Shown here in pieces: positions 15,800 to 25,512 of a DNA stretch of 45,754 nucleotides. The translations under genes and the position numbers were made by a program. The notes beneath the pieces were generated by a model. That model saw only the letters and a list, made by a program, of their open reading frames with translations. It made no database searches and was not told the origin of the DNA. The stretch comes from Planctomycetaceae bacterium (GTDB lineage: Bacteria; Planctomycetota; Planctomycetia; Pirellulales; Thermoguttaceae). Within the stretch, counting starts at the first letter, position 1, and every line of letters begins with the position of its first letter. The stretch lies in contig JAAYAY010000172.1 in the NCBI GenBank assembly GCA_012719125.1, positions 1-45,754 on the forward strand. Reading direction: 5' to 3'.

Positions 15800-17155
15800 C
15801 TATCCCAAGTAGGCTTCCTGCTCCCGGAGCACCTTTTGGACCTTGGGCACTTCGACGTTGCGAACCAGGCAACCGTCCTTGGCCGCCAAGGCCGCCGCGA
15901 CGCCGGCAGCATGGCCGGTGATGAAGCAGTTGGGGATCACCCGGATCAGGTCCGACATGAATCGCTCGCCGGAAATGCAGCGTCCGGCCGCCAGGATATT
16001 GTCGACGTCCTTGGGGACGAGCGCGCCGTAGGGAATCTGCCACTCCTGATGGTCGCCGCTCCAGGCCCCGCCGACGGCGACCACGTCGGGGAAGGTCTTG
16101 TTCGCCATGACGTCGTTCATGGTCAGCGTGTGCAGCCCGGCAAGAACGCGACTGATTCGGACGCCGAGTTGCGGGGCGGTCTCCATCAGGTAGACGTCCT
16201 CGTAGCCGGGCGTCTTGCGGACGGTTTCGACGTTCTTCCAGATCAGCCGCCGGGCGTTCAATTCGATATCGGTCAGTTGGGCGACGTCCAGGGCGTCGAT
16301 ATCCGGCCCGTGCATATTGACCCAGTTGACTCCCGGGACGGGCGTGATACTGCCCAGAAGGCGTTTGTCGAGCTGGCCGGCATCTTTGCCCACGCGGTCC
16401 AGGTTGCCGATGCGGTGCACGAGGCCGGCATGATACTTGCGGCGTTCGTGCTCGGCGCCAGCGGCGGCAAACACGTCGCCGTCGCCGGTGGCATCGACGA
16501 CCGTCTTGGCCAGGATCGCCTGGCGGCCCGACTTGCTTTCGAAAACGGCGCCGCAGACCTTATTGCCGTCCATGATCGCGTCGACGCCCCAGCAGTGGAG
16601 GAACACGTCGAGATCGGCCTCCATGATCATCTCGACCATCACATACTTGAGCGCCTCGGCGTCGACGGTCGGATTCACGCCGGGCTTGCGGTTGACGATG
16701 CCGCGATCGAGTTTTTCGAGCCGGCGCATCATCTCCTCGCCGATTCCCTGGCAGACCTGTTTCTTTCCGCTGACGATATGCCCGATGACGATGAGGACAA
16801 GCCCGCCGGTCCAGAGTCCGCCCAGGTGGCCGTAGCGTTCCACCAGGGTGACCTTGGCGCCGGCCCGTTTGGCGGCCAAGGCGGCAACCACGCCGGCCGG
16901 TCCGCCCCCGACGACCAGCACGTCGGTTTCGTGGAGCAGCACCAGTTCCCGTTCCGGCTGGATCACCTTGCCCCCGACAATCCTGGCCGGTGCGTGATCG
17001 CGCCCGACGACCTTGACGCCCTTGGGAGCGTCCTTGCGCTGAACCGGGTCGGCCCAGGCCTGGCTCCGATTTCCGACGGCGCCGATTCCGGCCGCCAGCC
17101 CGGAGGCGCCCAACAGTTGCATCCAATCTCGTCTCGTCATTCGCTTGGGGGTCAT
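15800..17155 (-). CDS. Tat-exported FAD-dependent oxidoreductase
   Basis: This 451-residue protein has a twin-arginine signal (MTRRDWMQLLGASGLAAG at 6-23). The FAD-binding Rossmann motif is VLVVGGGPAGVVAA (GGGPAG at 83-88), then LVERYGHLGGLWTGG and VVDATGDGDVFAAAGAE. These are hallmarks of the FAD_oxidored family common in planctomycetes. The C-terminal GRCISGERFM...GHAAGVAAALAA closes the flavin site. An AGGAGG ribosome site lies just upstream (17161-17166). The substrate is unknown. Electrons could pass to the polyferredoxin encoded directly downstream in the operon. Confidence 0.9.
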   Translation of the reverse strand: MTPKRMTRRDWMQLLGASGLAAGIGAVGNRSQAWADPVQRKDAPKGVKVVGRDHAPARIVGGKVIQPERELVLLHETDVLVVGGGPAGVVAALAAKRAGAKVTLVERYGHLGGLWTGGLVLIVIGHIVSGKKQVCQGIGEEMMRRLEKLDRGIVNRKPGVNPTVDAEALKYVMVEMIMEADLDVFLHCWGVDAIMDGNKVCGAVFESKSGRQAILAKTVVDATGDGDVFAAAGAEHERRKYHAGLVHRIGNLDRVGKDAGQLDKRLLGSITPVPGVNWVNMHGPDIDALDVAQLTDIELNARRLIWKNVETVRKTPGYEDVYLMETAPQLGVRISRVLAGLHTLTMNDVMANKTFPDVVAVGGAWSGDHQEWQIPYGALVPKDVDNILAAGRCISGERFMSDLIRVIPNCFITGHAAGVAAALAAKDGCLVRNVEVPKVQKVLREQEAYLG

Positions 17156-17610
17156 TGAATCCTCCTATTGCCGGTTTGGGGTCGCTACCCGATTGCCCCG
17201 AGTGTAATCGAGCCCGTTTCTGCCCGCAAGACGGCCGACTATGCCGATTCTGCGAATTGAGCCGCGGCTTCCCGTTCTTCCGGCCTCACCGGGTCCCTGC
17301 AATCGTCACCAAGCCTACCACCAAACGCAAAGCATCGGCATGGGGTTTCGCTCACCTTGCCCGTGTGGTTCTCGGTGTCTGTCGATCATTTGACCACCCG
17401 GATACGGCGGCGTACGTTTCACTAACAATTCTGCAACATCCGGGGAGAAAGCCGCGTCGGGGAGTGAGTTGCATTCGGGACAAGACGGCTTTTGCCGGTG
17501 TCGGCAATTGCGACGGGACGAGATGCTGGACGCTGCTGGGCAGGCACTTGCGATCGCCGGTGCGGCGGCAGCATGAGTTCAATCACCACTGAGTAGAGAG
17601 GGGAAACGAG
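17156..17610. other. intergenic region between divergent genes
   Basis: About 455 bases separate the minus-strand FAD oxidoreductase from the plus-strand chemoreceptor, so both promoters should lie here. An open frame on the plus strand (17155-17592) contains CPEC and CRFC pairs but has no ribosome site, an irregular composition and a start inside the FAD gene's start region; I do not call it a gene. No strong hairpin or sigma-70 promoter was recognised. Confidence 0.5.
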
Positions 17611-20463
17611 ATGTTGTTTGGCAGGTTTTTTAGCAAGATGTCGTTCAAGGTCAAGATCTTGCTGCTGAGTTTTGTCGGCATCGGCATCACGAGCAGCGCG
17701 CTGACGTTTGCCATCTGGCATCAGCGCGGCGTGTTGGGAGAGACGGTTCTGTCGGAAGTCGACTCGTTGGGTCAGCAGCAATGCACGGCCGTCGTCAAAG
17801 ACGTTCACGCCATGCTGACCGTACAGGCGAAGACGATTGAGAACCAACTCCTGGCCGACCTGAATGTTGCCCGCGACGTGCTGAAACAGGGCGGGAAGGT
17901 GAGTTTCGGCAGCGATCAGGTTTCGTGGTCGGCCGTCAATCAGTCCACGAAGCAGACGACAGAAGTCTCGTTGCCGAAGATGGAGGTGGGCGGCGTCTGG
18001 CTGGGCCAGAATACCACGACGGCAGTCACGTCGCCGATCGTCGACAAGGTGAAGGAGATGGTTGGCGCCACGTGCACGATCTTCCAGCGGATGAACGAAG
18101 CGGGCGACATGTTGCGGGTGTGCACCAACGTCGAGAAGCTCGACGGGACACGGGCGATCGGAACTTACATCCCCGCGGTCGATGCTGACGGAAAGCCGAA
18201 CGCCGTGGTTTCGTCCGTGCTCCGGGGAGAGACCTTTACGGGCCGCGCCTTTGTGGTCAATGCGTGGTACGTCGCGGCCTATGAGCCGATCCGCGACGAG
18301 CAGAACGACGTGGTCGGCGTGCTCTACGTGGGTATCAAGCAGGAGAACGTTCCCGAGCTGCGGCAAGGAATTATGGATATTGTCGTCGGCAAGACGGGAT
18401 ACGTCTATGTTCTCGGCGGCAAAGGCGATCAGCAGGGACATTACATTATTTCGGCCGGCGGCAAACGCGACGGTGAGAATATCTGGGAAGCCAAGGACGC
18501 CGACGGCCATTTCTTCATCCAGTCGGTTGTTGAGAAAGCGCTGGCATTGAAGGCGGGAAACGTTGCTTTCGAGCGTTACCCCTGGCAGAACGAGGGAGAA
18601 GCGAAGCCCAGATACAAGGTGGCGGCGATCGGCTATTTCGAGCCGTGGGACTGGGTCATTGGGGCCGGAGCCTATGAGGAAGATTTTCAGGAAGCCACCG
18701 GCCGCGTCAACGACGGCCTCCACAATCTCATGCTATGGTCCATTCTCGGCGCCGTTGCGGCAATCGTGGTGTGCGGCGGCATTACCTGGTACGTTGCCGG
18801 CGTGATCACCAGGCCGTTGATCCGGACCATGGAGGTCCTCGGAAAGGTCGCCCGCGGCGATTACAGCGAGAAAGTGTCGGTGAAGACCCAGGACGAAGTC
18901 GGCAAGATGGCCGAGTCGCTCAACGTCTGCATTGACGCCATCCGCGAGGCCATGGACGAGGCGAAGGTGGGTGCGCTCCGCAAGATCCCCGCACCCGTGT
19001 TCACCGTCGACCGCGATTTCACGGTGACGTTCGTCAACCCGGCGGCGGCGGAGATTGCCGGTCTTTCACCCGACGAGTGTGCGGGCAGGAAATACGCAGA
19101 TCTGTTCACCAATCCGCATTGCGGCACGGAGGAGTGCTGTCTCCGCCAGGCCATCAAGAACGACGACGTGTTTCAGGCGGAAACCGTGCTCACGAAACGG
19201 GACCTGCCGATCCTCTACACGGGCAGCCCCCTCAAGGACCAGGAGGGCAACATCGTCGGCGCGCTCGGTTATGCCATGGACATGACCGACCAGAAGAAAG
19301 CGGAGGCGGTCATGCAACGGATCGCCGACTACCAGAGAGCGGAAGTCGAGAAGCTTTCCAACACGCTCAGCCATGTCGCCGGCGGAGATCTTTCGGTTCG
19401 CTATGACGTTGCCGAAGCCGACGAAAGCACGCGCGAGATTCAACAGAACTTCGCCGCCATCGCCAAGGCCACCAACGCGACCGTCGAATCGCTGGCCAGA
19501 GCGCGTGAGGTGGCGGAGAAGATCGCCGCCTTCCAGGAGGAAGAGGTGGCGAAGCTCGCGCAGACCATGCAGCGAGTGGCCGACGGCGACCTGACGAGCG
19601 AGTATCAGGTCGATACGACCGACGACGACACGGAACAGGTCGGGCGGGCGTTCGCCGCGATCGCCGACGCGGTCAACCTGACGCTCAAGAATCTCGGGCA
19701 GATGATCTCCCAGATCGCCGAGAGTGCGGAACAGTTTGCCGAGGGCTCGCGGGTGATTTCCGAAAGCTCCCAGACCCTGGCCGGCGGAGCCCAATCGCAG
19801 AGCGCGTCCGTCGAAGAGATGAGCGCGTCGATCGAGCAGCTCACCAAGAGCGTCGAAACCGTCAAGGATAATGCGACCGAGGCCGACAGCGTCGCCAAGC
19901 GGACGGCCCGTCTGGCCGAGCAGGGCGGCCAGGCCGTGCAGAAATCGGTCGAGGCAATGGACCTGATCCGGACCAGTTCGGACCAGATCAGCGAGATCAT
20001 TCAGGTGATCTCCGAGATCGCCAGCCAGACCAACCTGCTTGCCCTGAACGCGGCCATCGAGGCGGCGCGTGCCGGCGAGCACGGCATGGGATTCGCCGTC
20101 GTGGCGGACGAAGTCCGAAAACTGGCGGAACGCTCGAACCGGGCCGCCGGCGAAATCTCCTCGTTGATCAAGGAGTCGTCGCAACGAGTCGGGGAAGGCG
20201 CCCAACTGAGTGCCGACACCGGCAAGGCCCTTCAGGAGATCATCGAAGGAGTCGACGCCACGGCACGGAAGATCGCCGAAATCGCCACGGTAACCGTGGA
20301 GCAGGCCGCCGGCGCACGGGAGGTGTCGCGGGCGATCGAAAGCGTGTCCCACGTCACCGAGGCAACGGCCGCCGGCAGTGAAGAAATGGCGTCCAGCAGT
20401 GAGGAACTGGGGGCCCAGTCCGTGGCACTTCGCGATCTGGTCGGCCAGTTCAAGACCAAATAG
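17611..20463 (+). CDS. methyl-accepting chemotaxis protein with Cache, PAS and multiple HAMP domains
   Basis: This 950-residue receptor has a membrane helix at about 15-35 and a large periplasmic Cache-type sensor. The sensor contains the Cache_3/Cache_2-like segments [10 protein letters not shown]..., [14 protein letters not shown] and [20 protein letters not shown]. The second membrane helix is at about 372-394. A HAMP domain follows (about 395-450), a PAS domain at about 455-560 and two further HAMP-like stretches ([24 protein letters not shown]). The MCP signalling coil has its hairpin tip [20 protein letters not shown] and [13 protein letters not shown] at about 803-842. The end LVGQFKTK lacks a CheR/CheB pentapeptide tether. 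No CheA, CheW or flagellar gene is nearby. Confidence 0.95.
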   Translation: MLFGRFFSKMSFKVKILLLSFVGIGITSSALTFAIWHQRGVLGETVLSEVDSLGQQQCTAVVKDVHAMLTVQAKTIENQLLADLNVARDVLKQGGKVSFGSDQVSWSAVNQSTKQTTEVSLPKMEVGGVWLGQNTTTAVTSPIVDKVKEMVGATCTIFQRMNEAGDMLRVCTNVEKLDGTRAIGTYIPAVDADGKPNAVVSSVLRGETFTGRAFVVNAWYVAAYEPIRDEQNDVVGVLYVGIKQENVPELRQGIMDIVVGKTGYVYVLGGKGDQQGHYIISAGGKRDGENIWEAKDADGHFFIQSVVEKALALKAGNVAFERYPWQNEGEAKPRYKVAAIGYFEPWDWVIGAGAYEEDFQEATGRVNDGLHNLMLWSILGAVAAIVVCGGITWYVAGVITRPLIRTMEVLGKVARGDYSEKVSVKTQDEVGKMAESLNVCIDAIREAMDEAKVGALRKIPAPVFTVDRDFTVTFVNPAAAEIAGLSPDECAGRKYADLFTNPHCGTEECCLRQAIKNDDVFQAETVLTKRDLPILYTGSPLKDQEGNIVGALGYAMDMTDQKKAEAVMQRIADYQRAEVEKLSNTLSHVAGGDLSVRYDVAEADESTREIQQNFAAIAKATNATVESLARAREVAEKIAAFQEEEVAKLAQTMQRVADGDLTSEYQVDTTDDDTEQVGRAFAAIADAVNLTLKNLGQMISQIAESAEQFAEGSRVISESSQTLAGGAQSQSASVEEMSASIEQLTKSVETVKDNATEADSVAKRTARLAEQGGQAVQKSVEAMDLIRTSSDQISEIIQVISEIASQTNLLALNAAIEAARAGEHGMGFAVVADEVRKLAERSNRAAGEISSLIKESSQRVGEGAQLSADTGKALQEIIEGVDATARKIAEIATVTVEQAAGAREVSRAIESVSHVTEATAAGSEEMASSSEELGAQSVALRDLVGQFKTK

Positions 20464-20541
20464 CCTCCGACAACCGGGTGCCCCACGGCACAAATTGTGC
20501 GGCCGTCCGGGCGAACTCCTCGAGACAATCAGGTTGTCCGG

Positions 20542-20585
20542 CCACGGCGGGACGCTGCCAGAGCAGTCGTCCCGCCGTGGTTTTC
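20542..20585 (+). terminator. strong intrinsic terminator after the chemoreceptor gene
   Basis: A 12-bp perfect GC-rich stem (20542-20553 with 20569-20580) with a 15-base loop is followed by ttttct. It ends transcription of the chemoreceptor gene, which stops at 20463. Confidence 0.9.
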
Positions 20586-20628
20586 TGATCCTCCACCGAA
20601 TGAAAGTCGTTTCCGCCGAGCCCGATAG

Positions 20629-20658
20629 TTGACACGGAACTCGACGGCGGCTTAGGCT
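20629..20658 (+). promoter_or_regulatory. possible sigma-70 promoter of the cytochrome gene
   Basis: A consensus-like TTGACA at 20629-20634 is followed after 18 bases by TAGGCT (20653-20658), which keeps the key T, A and final T of a -10 box. It lies 60 bases before the cytochrome start and after the terminator. Confidence 0.4.
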
Positions 20659-20718
20659 AACGGATCGCCGACAGGGCTCGGCAGTCTATCGCCAAGAGAC
20701 AGAAAAGGGAGTGGTCGA

Positions 20719-21138
20719 ATGAGCAAGAAGGTAATTCTGTGCTGCTGCTTTGTTGCGGCTCTGGCATTCGTTTTGACCGTGGCCGTTCAACCTGCCCACG
20801 CCATCAAGCCGTTTTCCGACGAGTTCTCCGCCAAGTACGTGAAGCAGGACAGCAAGGAGAAGAAAGACCAGGACTTTGCCAAGCTGGTGGCGGAGGCCAA
20901 ATGCAATGTCTGCCATACGGGCAAGAGCAAAAAGGACCGCAATCCCTACGGCGTCGAACTGGCAAAACTGCTCGACAAGGCGACCGACAAGGACAATAAG
21001 GAGAAGATTCAGGACGTCCTGTCCAAGGTGGAGAAGCTCCCTTCGGACGCCAAAGACAAGAAGTCCCCAACCTTCGGCGATTTGATCAAGGCAGGAAAGC
21101 TGCCCGGCGGGGAGTCGGCCGAGAAGAAGGAAGGCTAG
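20719..21138 (+). CDS. secreted monoheme c-type cytochrome-like protein
   Basis: This 139-residue protein has a signal peptide at 1-28 ending VQPAHA. One heme-attachment motif, C62-NVC-H66 (KCNVCHTGKSKKDRNPYG), lies in a Lys-rich, mostly helical mature chain. The short spacing and NPYG after the heme site match small planctomycete heme proteins. No distant Met ligand can be picked with confidence. It would carry or receive electrons in the periplasm. The gene ends convergently with the DUF1573 gene, and the two stops overlap by 4 bases. Confidence 0.85.
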   Translation: MSKKVILCCCFVAALAFVLTVAVQPAHAIKPFSDEFSAKYVKQDSKEKKDQDFAKLVAEAKCNVCHTGKSKKDRNPYGVELAKLLDKATDKDNKEKIQDVLSKVEKLPSDAKDKKSPTFGDLIKAGKLPGGESAEKKEG

Positions 21139-22121
21139 GGCTGCACCACCGCGTAGCTGCACAGTTGAGGCATCTCGCTGGAGACGTCGGTCTCGATCGT
21201 CACTCTGCGGACCAGGGCGCCGGGTTCGTCGCCCGCGGTGAAAGTGACGGGGACCACGTGAAACTGCTTGGCAGTGGATGTGGCCGTCATCGCGAAACTC
21301 ACGCCGTCTTGATCTGCCTTGATCGACTTGATCACAAACGGGCGCTTTCCGCGGACCACAATGTTCTTGGTAACCGACTCTCCCGGTTTCAGGACGCCGA
21401 GGAAGAGCGCGCCGGGCGTGAGCGTCACATCGGGAACCACCAATCCTTCGACCAGGACGGGGATTTCTCGCAACTGCGTGTTGGTGGTCACGAGCAGCAG
21501 GCTGTCGCGGATGTAGCCCGAGGGGGCCTGGTCGTCCAACTGCACCACCAACTCGTAACCCGCGCGTTGGACTCCACCGGACGGTACGACGCGTGCCTTG
21601 AGATGCGGATTCGCCGTCTTGACTCCGACAATCTGCAGGTTCTGCCGACCCGCATAGCGAACGTTGACCCTCCGCTCCGCCGGCGTTCCATGGTCGACCG
21701 TGCCCAGATCCGCACTTGACGGGCTGACGATTAGGTCGTTGTGGATATAGCCGTCGACGCGCAGACGCACGCTTGCACACTGGGGACGGGAGAAGTCCAC
21801 CGTAATGGTCGCCCCCCGCTTTCCCAAGAACAGGTGGGTATTGAATTTCGCGAGAATCGTCCCCGACTCATAGGTCTTCAGGACGCGTTTCTGCACTTCC
21901 ACGCTCGTGCATCCGCAACTGGTGGTTGCACTGGAGATTTCGACGTCCTCGATGAAAGGGTTGGTGAGCTTGAAGGCGAACTCGGCCTTTGCGCCTCGCC
22001 CCACGGAACCGAAGTCGTGCCTCGTTGTCTCGAACATGCCTTCCGCCCACGGTTGGCCGAGGCTGGGCGCAGCAGCCGCGCCCCAGAAGCACAAGCTGAC
22101 AAGAAGCGGTGCAAAACGCAT
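21135..22121 (-). CDS. secreted DUF1573-type immunoglobulin-like protein
   Basis: This 328-residue protein has a signal peptide at about 1-22 (MRFAPLLVSLCFWGAAAAPSLG). The DUF1573 hallmark FETTRHDFGSVGRGAKAEFAFKLTN follows, with a Cys pair in TTSCGCTSVEVQKR. Two or three Ig-like beta domains continue to the C-terminus (e.g. VTLTPGALFLGVLKPGESVTKNIVVRG). Such proteins are abundant in planctomycetes and Bacteroidota and are thought to work at the cell surface, but no activity is established. A ggaggagagg ribosome site precedes the start. Confidence 0.88.
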   Translation of the reverse strand: MRFAPLLVSLCFWGAAAAPSLGQPWAEGMFETTRHDFGSVGRGAKAEFAFKLTNPFIEDVEISSATTSCGCTSVEVQKRVLKTYESGTILAKFNTHLFLGKRGATITVDFSRPQCASVRLRVDGYIHNDLIVSPSSADLGTVDHGTPAERRVNVRYAGRQNLQIVGVKTANPHLKARVVPSGGVQRAGYELVVQLDDQAPSGYIRDSLLLVTTNTQLREIPVLVEGLVVPDVTLTPGALFLGVLKPGESVTKNIVVRGKRPFVIKSIKADQDGVSFAMTATSTAKQFHVVPVTFTAGDEPGALVRRVTIETDVSSEMPQLCSYAVVQP

Positions 22122-22685
22122 GAGGTCCCTCTCCTCCCTGCGGAATCCGGCAGCGAATGCTGCACGCGAAGAATTGCCAAAGCGGCAAGCGTCTCAACAC
22201 GAGTGACGTGAGACACCGCCTGCCCACAGAAGAATGTCTATATACAAATATCCTATTCCTGAAGGGAAAAAGTAAATCCCCCGTATTGGTTATGTGAAAA
22301 TGTTTGACTCGTTTTGCCGGAATACTTCACCTATCTTCGCCGGACTCCCAGTCGCAGACTCTGCCCGTGGTTGCACTGTGTCGCAACACGGGAACTTCGT
22401 CCCCCCCTTCTGGGTAGGTTTGGTTCGGATTATGACGGTTTTAGGGAAAGTTTTGCCGGTCAAGATGCCGTAACCATGAATATCGGGACACGGGGACTGT
22501 GCCTGCGCACCGGACAGTGCGGGGACTGGTCGTCGCGCGAGCTTGCTCGCATTGTCGGCCGGGCAGCCCTCGAAGCCCGCACGATGCCATGGAGACTTGC
22601 TGCCGGCCGGATGGGTCGGCGGCCTGTGGTTGTCGGCAGGGCTTTCGGAGCGCCAACACCCAGGGGAATAGCGGGAGTCTGCGTC
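22122..22685. other. long leader/promoter region of the LEPR-xLL surface protein
   Basis: About 560 bases lie between the divergent DUF1573 and surface-protein genes. The part at about 22230-22310 is markedly AT-rich compared with the surroundings and is the likeliest promoter area. An imperfect hairpin (22364-22370 with 22383-22392) and a short palindrome (gcgagc-tt-gctcgc, 22537-22550) follow. The plus frame of the surface protein stays open back to 22314, so a longer N-terminus is formally possible. The ribosome site at 22673 and the LEPR-xLL position favour 22686. Confidence 0.5.
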
Positions 22686-25289
22686 ATGGGATGGAACAAG
22701 TTTTTCGGCGGAATTGCACGCAAGCGAGTCAACCAGTCTGGTGAGCGACGTCACCTCGGGCACCGGCCCGTTCGGTTCGAGCAGATGGAACAGCGGACCT
22801 TGCTGGCTGTCGTTCCGGCGGCACCTCCGGGCACGGTCGATCTTGGGCACGTGGACTATCGCGAAGTGGCCGCGGCCGATCAGACCTACCAGTTGACGAC
22901 CCGCCACGACGGGGTCCTGACGGCCGAAGTGAGCGGGACCATCGACCTCTACGATGCGGACTACAACCTGCTGGATTCCGCTTCCCAACGCCTCGACTAC
23001 TTGGTCAATGAAGGAGAGACATACCTCGTCACACTCACGAACACGGTCTCCGGTGACGACCTCTGGTTGGCAAACCTCGTCGACGCAAGCACGACCGACA
23101 TCGTGGTCTACGGCACCACCCAGGACGATGACTTCAGTCTCGACTGGCTGCCGGACGGCGGCAGCGTCATTCAGGACTACGTCCTTCAAGTCAACAACGT
23201 GGAGTACACGATCGGAGCGGCGAGCCTCGATTCGATCGACATCAACATGGGGGCCGGATACGATTCCCTCAGTCTGTCGGGGAGCCCCGGAAACGACGTC
23301 GCGGTCATGAGGCCGGGCGAGGCCGCCCTGGCGAATCCCGACTTCGATGCCGTCGTGATCAACGCCGAAAACGTGCTCATCTTCGGCAGCGGCGGATACG
23401 ATCAAGTCGTCATGTACGACAGTGCCGGAAACGACGTGCTGACGGCGAGTCCCACCGAGGCGGCTTTCGAAGGCGGCTCGTTCGCGAGCCGCGTCGTCGA
23501 TTTCAGCGAGGTTCGTGCGATCGGGCAGAACGGCGGCTACGACGTCGCCAGTCTGTATGACTCGGCGGACGACGACACCTATGTGGCCCGTTCCGGTTCG
23601 GCAAGCCTTGCAAACACGCAATACTTCAATGAGGTTCGCGCATTCGACGAGGTCCACGCCTATGCCCTCGGCGGCGGCGACGATACGGCACAACTCTACG
23701 ACTCGTCCGGTGACGATACCTTCGTGTCGAGGGAAGACTACTCGTACCTTGCCGGTGAGGGATTCTACAACCGGGCCAAGTTCTTCGAGTTCGTCACCGG
23801 CTACTCCACGGCGGGCGGCAGCGACGTGGCTCGACTCTACGACACGGCTGGAAACGACCTGTTTCAAGCCGATGCAGTCTCCGCCTGGATGACCGCCGAA
23901 GCCGCCTCGCCGGCGTTCAACACCTGGTTGCGGGAGGCCGACGGATTCGGCGAGGTGACCGCTTACGCCTCGGGGGGCGCCGACAAAGCGGAACTCACCG
24001 ACTCTTCCGGAAACGACACGTTCGACGCCACCCCGACCTCGACCACCCTGAAGGGAACCGGGTTCTCGAATACGGCGGTTCGCTTCGAAGAAAACGTCGG
24101 CAACGCCGTCAACGGAGGGATCGACGTGGCCAGCCTGTTCGATTCGTCGGGAGACGATACCTTCGAGGCACAGGGCGGCACAGCCGAGTTCCGCGTCGGG
24201 ACCGTCACCAACAAGACGAACGGATTCGAGCAAGTGCACGCCTACGCGAAATCGGGTGGGCTCGACGTGGCCAACCTGTTCGACACCGACGCCGACGACC
24301 TGTACGTGGCTCGCCCCGAGGTCTCCTACATGTCGGGCGGCGGATTCTATAACCGGGCCAAGTTCTTCGAGCAGGTCCACGGCTACGCCAAGGCGGGCGG
24401 CAACGACACCGCCGAAATGCACGGTTCGAGCAGCAACGACACCTTCATCGTCGATGCCGACGTGCCGCTGGCTCGAATGATGACCGGCTCAACGCTCACC
24501 CGCGCCAAGTTCTTCGAGACGGTGACGGGTTTTGCCGTCAGCGGAGGCACCGATACGGCCGAACTCAGGGGGACCGCCGGCGACGATACGCTCGCAGCCA
24601 GCCCCACTCTCGTGTCGCTGAATTCCGGCGGGATGATCGCGGCGGCGGTTCGCTTCGGTACCACCGCTGCCATCGCCGCCAACGGCGGCTTGGATACCGC
24701 GGAGTTCACCGATTCGGCCGGGAACGAACGATTCGAGTGCTCGCCGGGAATCGCCACGATGACCGGCACGGGCTTCGGCATCACGGCCAGAGCCTTCAGC
24801 ATCGTTCACGCCTACGCTCGAAACGGCGGCACCGATACGGCCGTCCTTCGCGGGTCGGCGGGCGACGACACCTTCGTCGGAACTGCCGAGTTATCCCGAC
24901 TCGACGGCGCCGACTTCATCAGCCGCGCCAAATTCTTCGACAGCGTCACGGTTTACGGCGGAGGCGGAACCGATACGGCGACTCTGTACGATTCGGCCGG
25001 AAACGATCGCTACCTCGGCAACAAGAGGGTCGAATTGGTCAACCCGGGCGGAGCTCCCGAAATCGTCGATCTCTCGTCGCCCAAGATTCGGTTGCGACCG
25101 GGCAACGACGAACTCTACACCTTCGGCAACCTCGCGCAGATTCGCAGCGCTGAGCACACGATTCAGGCCTACGACTTCGACACCGTCACGGCCTGGTCCA
25201 AGAACGGCGGCGTCGATACGGAACGCCTGAACGACGTCAACTACACCCTGCTGAAGATCGGGCCCTGGATCAATCCGACCACGGGTTGA
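22686..25289 (+). CDS. LEPR-xLL repeat surface protein
   Basis: This 867-residue protein starts MGWNKFFGGIARKR. The planctomycete LEPR-xLL-type N-terminal motif is at 31-41 (FEQMEQRTLLA), preceded by a basic stretch, and it marks exported giant surface proteins. Residues 42-185 form a beta-rich lead domain. From residue 189 on there are about 13 tandem units of roughly 47 residues. The unit pattern is GGxDxAxLYDSxGDDTFxA, a middle segment around L-x-GxGFxNRAKFFE, and VxAYAxx. The regular GGxD and DSxGDDxF turns resemble degenerate calcium-binding beta-roll repeats, but the true nonapeptide is absent. A gggag site lies 8 bases before the ATG. A wall or matrix structural role is inferred. Confidence 0.88.
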   Translation: MGWNKFFGGIARKRVNQSGERRHLGHRPVRFEQMEQRTLLAVVPAAPPGTVDLGHVDYREVAAADQTYQLTTRHDGVLTAEVSGTIDLYDADYNLLDSASQRLDYLVNEGETYLVTLTNTVSGDDLWLANLVDASTTDIVVYGTTQDDDFSLDWLPDGGSVIQDYVLQVNNVEYTIGAASLDSIDINMGAGYDSLSLSGSPGNDVAVMRPGEAALANPDFDAVVINAENVLIFGSGGYDQVVMYDSAGNDVLTASPTEAAFEGGSFASRVVDFSEVRAIGQNGGYDVASLYDSADDDTYVARSGSASLANTQYFNEVRAFDEVHAYALGGGDDTAQLYDSSGDDTFVSREDYSYLAGEGFYNRAKFFEFVTGYSTAGGSDVARLYDTAGNDLFQADAVSAWMTAEAASPAFNTWLREADGFGEVTAYASGGADKAELTDSSGNDTFDATPTSTTLKGTGFSNTAVRFEENVGNAVNGGIDVASLFDSSGDDTFEAQGGTAEFRVGTVTNKTNGFEQVHAYAKSGGLDVANLFDTDADDLYVARPEVSYMSGGGFYNRAKFFEQVHGYAKAGGNDTAEMHGSSSNDTFIVDADVPLARMMTGSTLTRAKFFETVTGFAVSGGTDTAELRGTAGDDTLAASPTLVSLNSGGMIAAAVRFGTTAAIAANGGLDTAEFTDSAGNERFECSPGIATMTGTGFGITARAFSIVHAYARNGGTDTAVLRGSAGDDTFVGTAELSRLDGADFISRAKFFDSVTVYGGGGTDTATLYDSAGNDRYLGNKRVELVNPGGAPEIVDLSSPKIRLRPGNDELYTFGNLAQIRSAEHTIQAYDFDTVTAWSKNGGVDTERLNDVNYTLLKIGPWINPTTG
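23250..25289 (+). repeat. about 13 tandem ~141-bp coding repeats plus a partial unit
   Basis: Each unit encodes about 47 residues starting GG(Y/D/T/L)D(T/V)A and containing (Y/F/T)DS(S/A)G(D/N)D. Unit 3 (GGDDTAQLYDSSGDDTF) and unit 7 (GGLDVANLFDTDADD) share near-identical middles (GFYNRAKFFE). Unit 4 is longer and unit 12 is extended by about 30 residues. The last unit (GGVDTERLND) is partial. DNA identity is moderate, so the expansion looks old and selected at protein level. Confidence 0.85.
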
Positions 25290-25327
25290 GCCTTGGTTCC
25301 CGCAAATGAATCGCTTGCCGATTTTCC

Positions 25328-25349
25328 GGGGCGTGCTGCGCCACGCCCC
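25328..25349 (+). terminator. 8-bp hairpin downstream of the surface protein
   Basis: ggggcgtg (25328-25335) pairs exactly with cacgcccc (25342-25349) around a 6-base loop, 38 bases after the stop. There is no T-run, so it is a weak or factor-assisted terminator at best. Confidence 0.45.
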
Positions 25350-25512
25350 TATCTGCCTGGCTTCGCATTCGGGAAGTTGTTTGTTTGCCCGTTCTTGGGC
25401 CGGTCAGACAACCGGGTTCGGCGCCGGCATCCACGAGGGGCCGCTAGACGCTTTCTTCTGCGGTGTGGTAAACTGAGTGGTTTGCTCCCTGCTTCCTGGC
25501 GAGGTATGACCG

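Noticed and set aside
14687-17158. Very long plus-strand open frame opposite the polyferredoxin and FAD oxidoreductase genes
   Set aside because: It is the antisense shadow of two well-supported minus-strand genes in GC-rich DNA; its translation has no family pattern.
17155-17592. Plus-strand frame with CPEC and CRFC pairs before the chemoreceptor
   Set aside because: No ribosome site, begins inside another gene's start region, and lacks a coherent fold; treated as intergenic.
22290-24422. 710-codon minus-strand open frame opposite the surface-protein repeats
   Set aside because: The tandem repeats themselves create the long antisense frame; no recognisable protein features.
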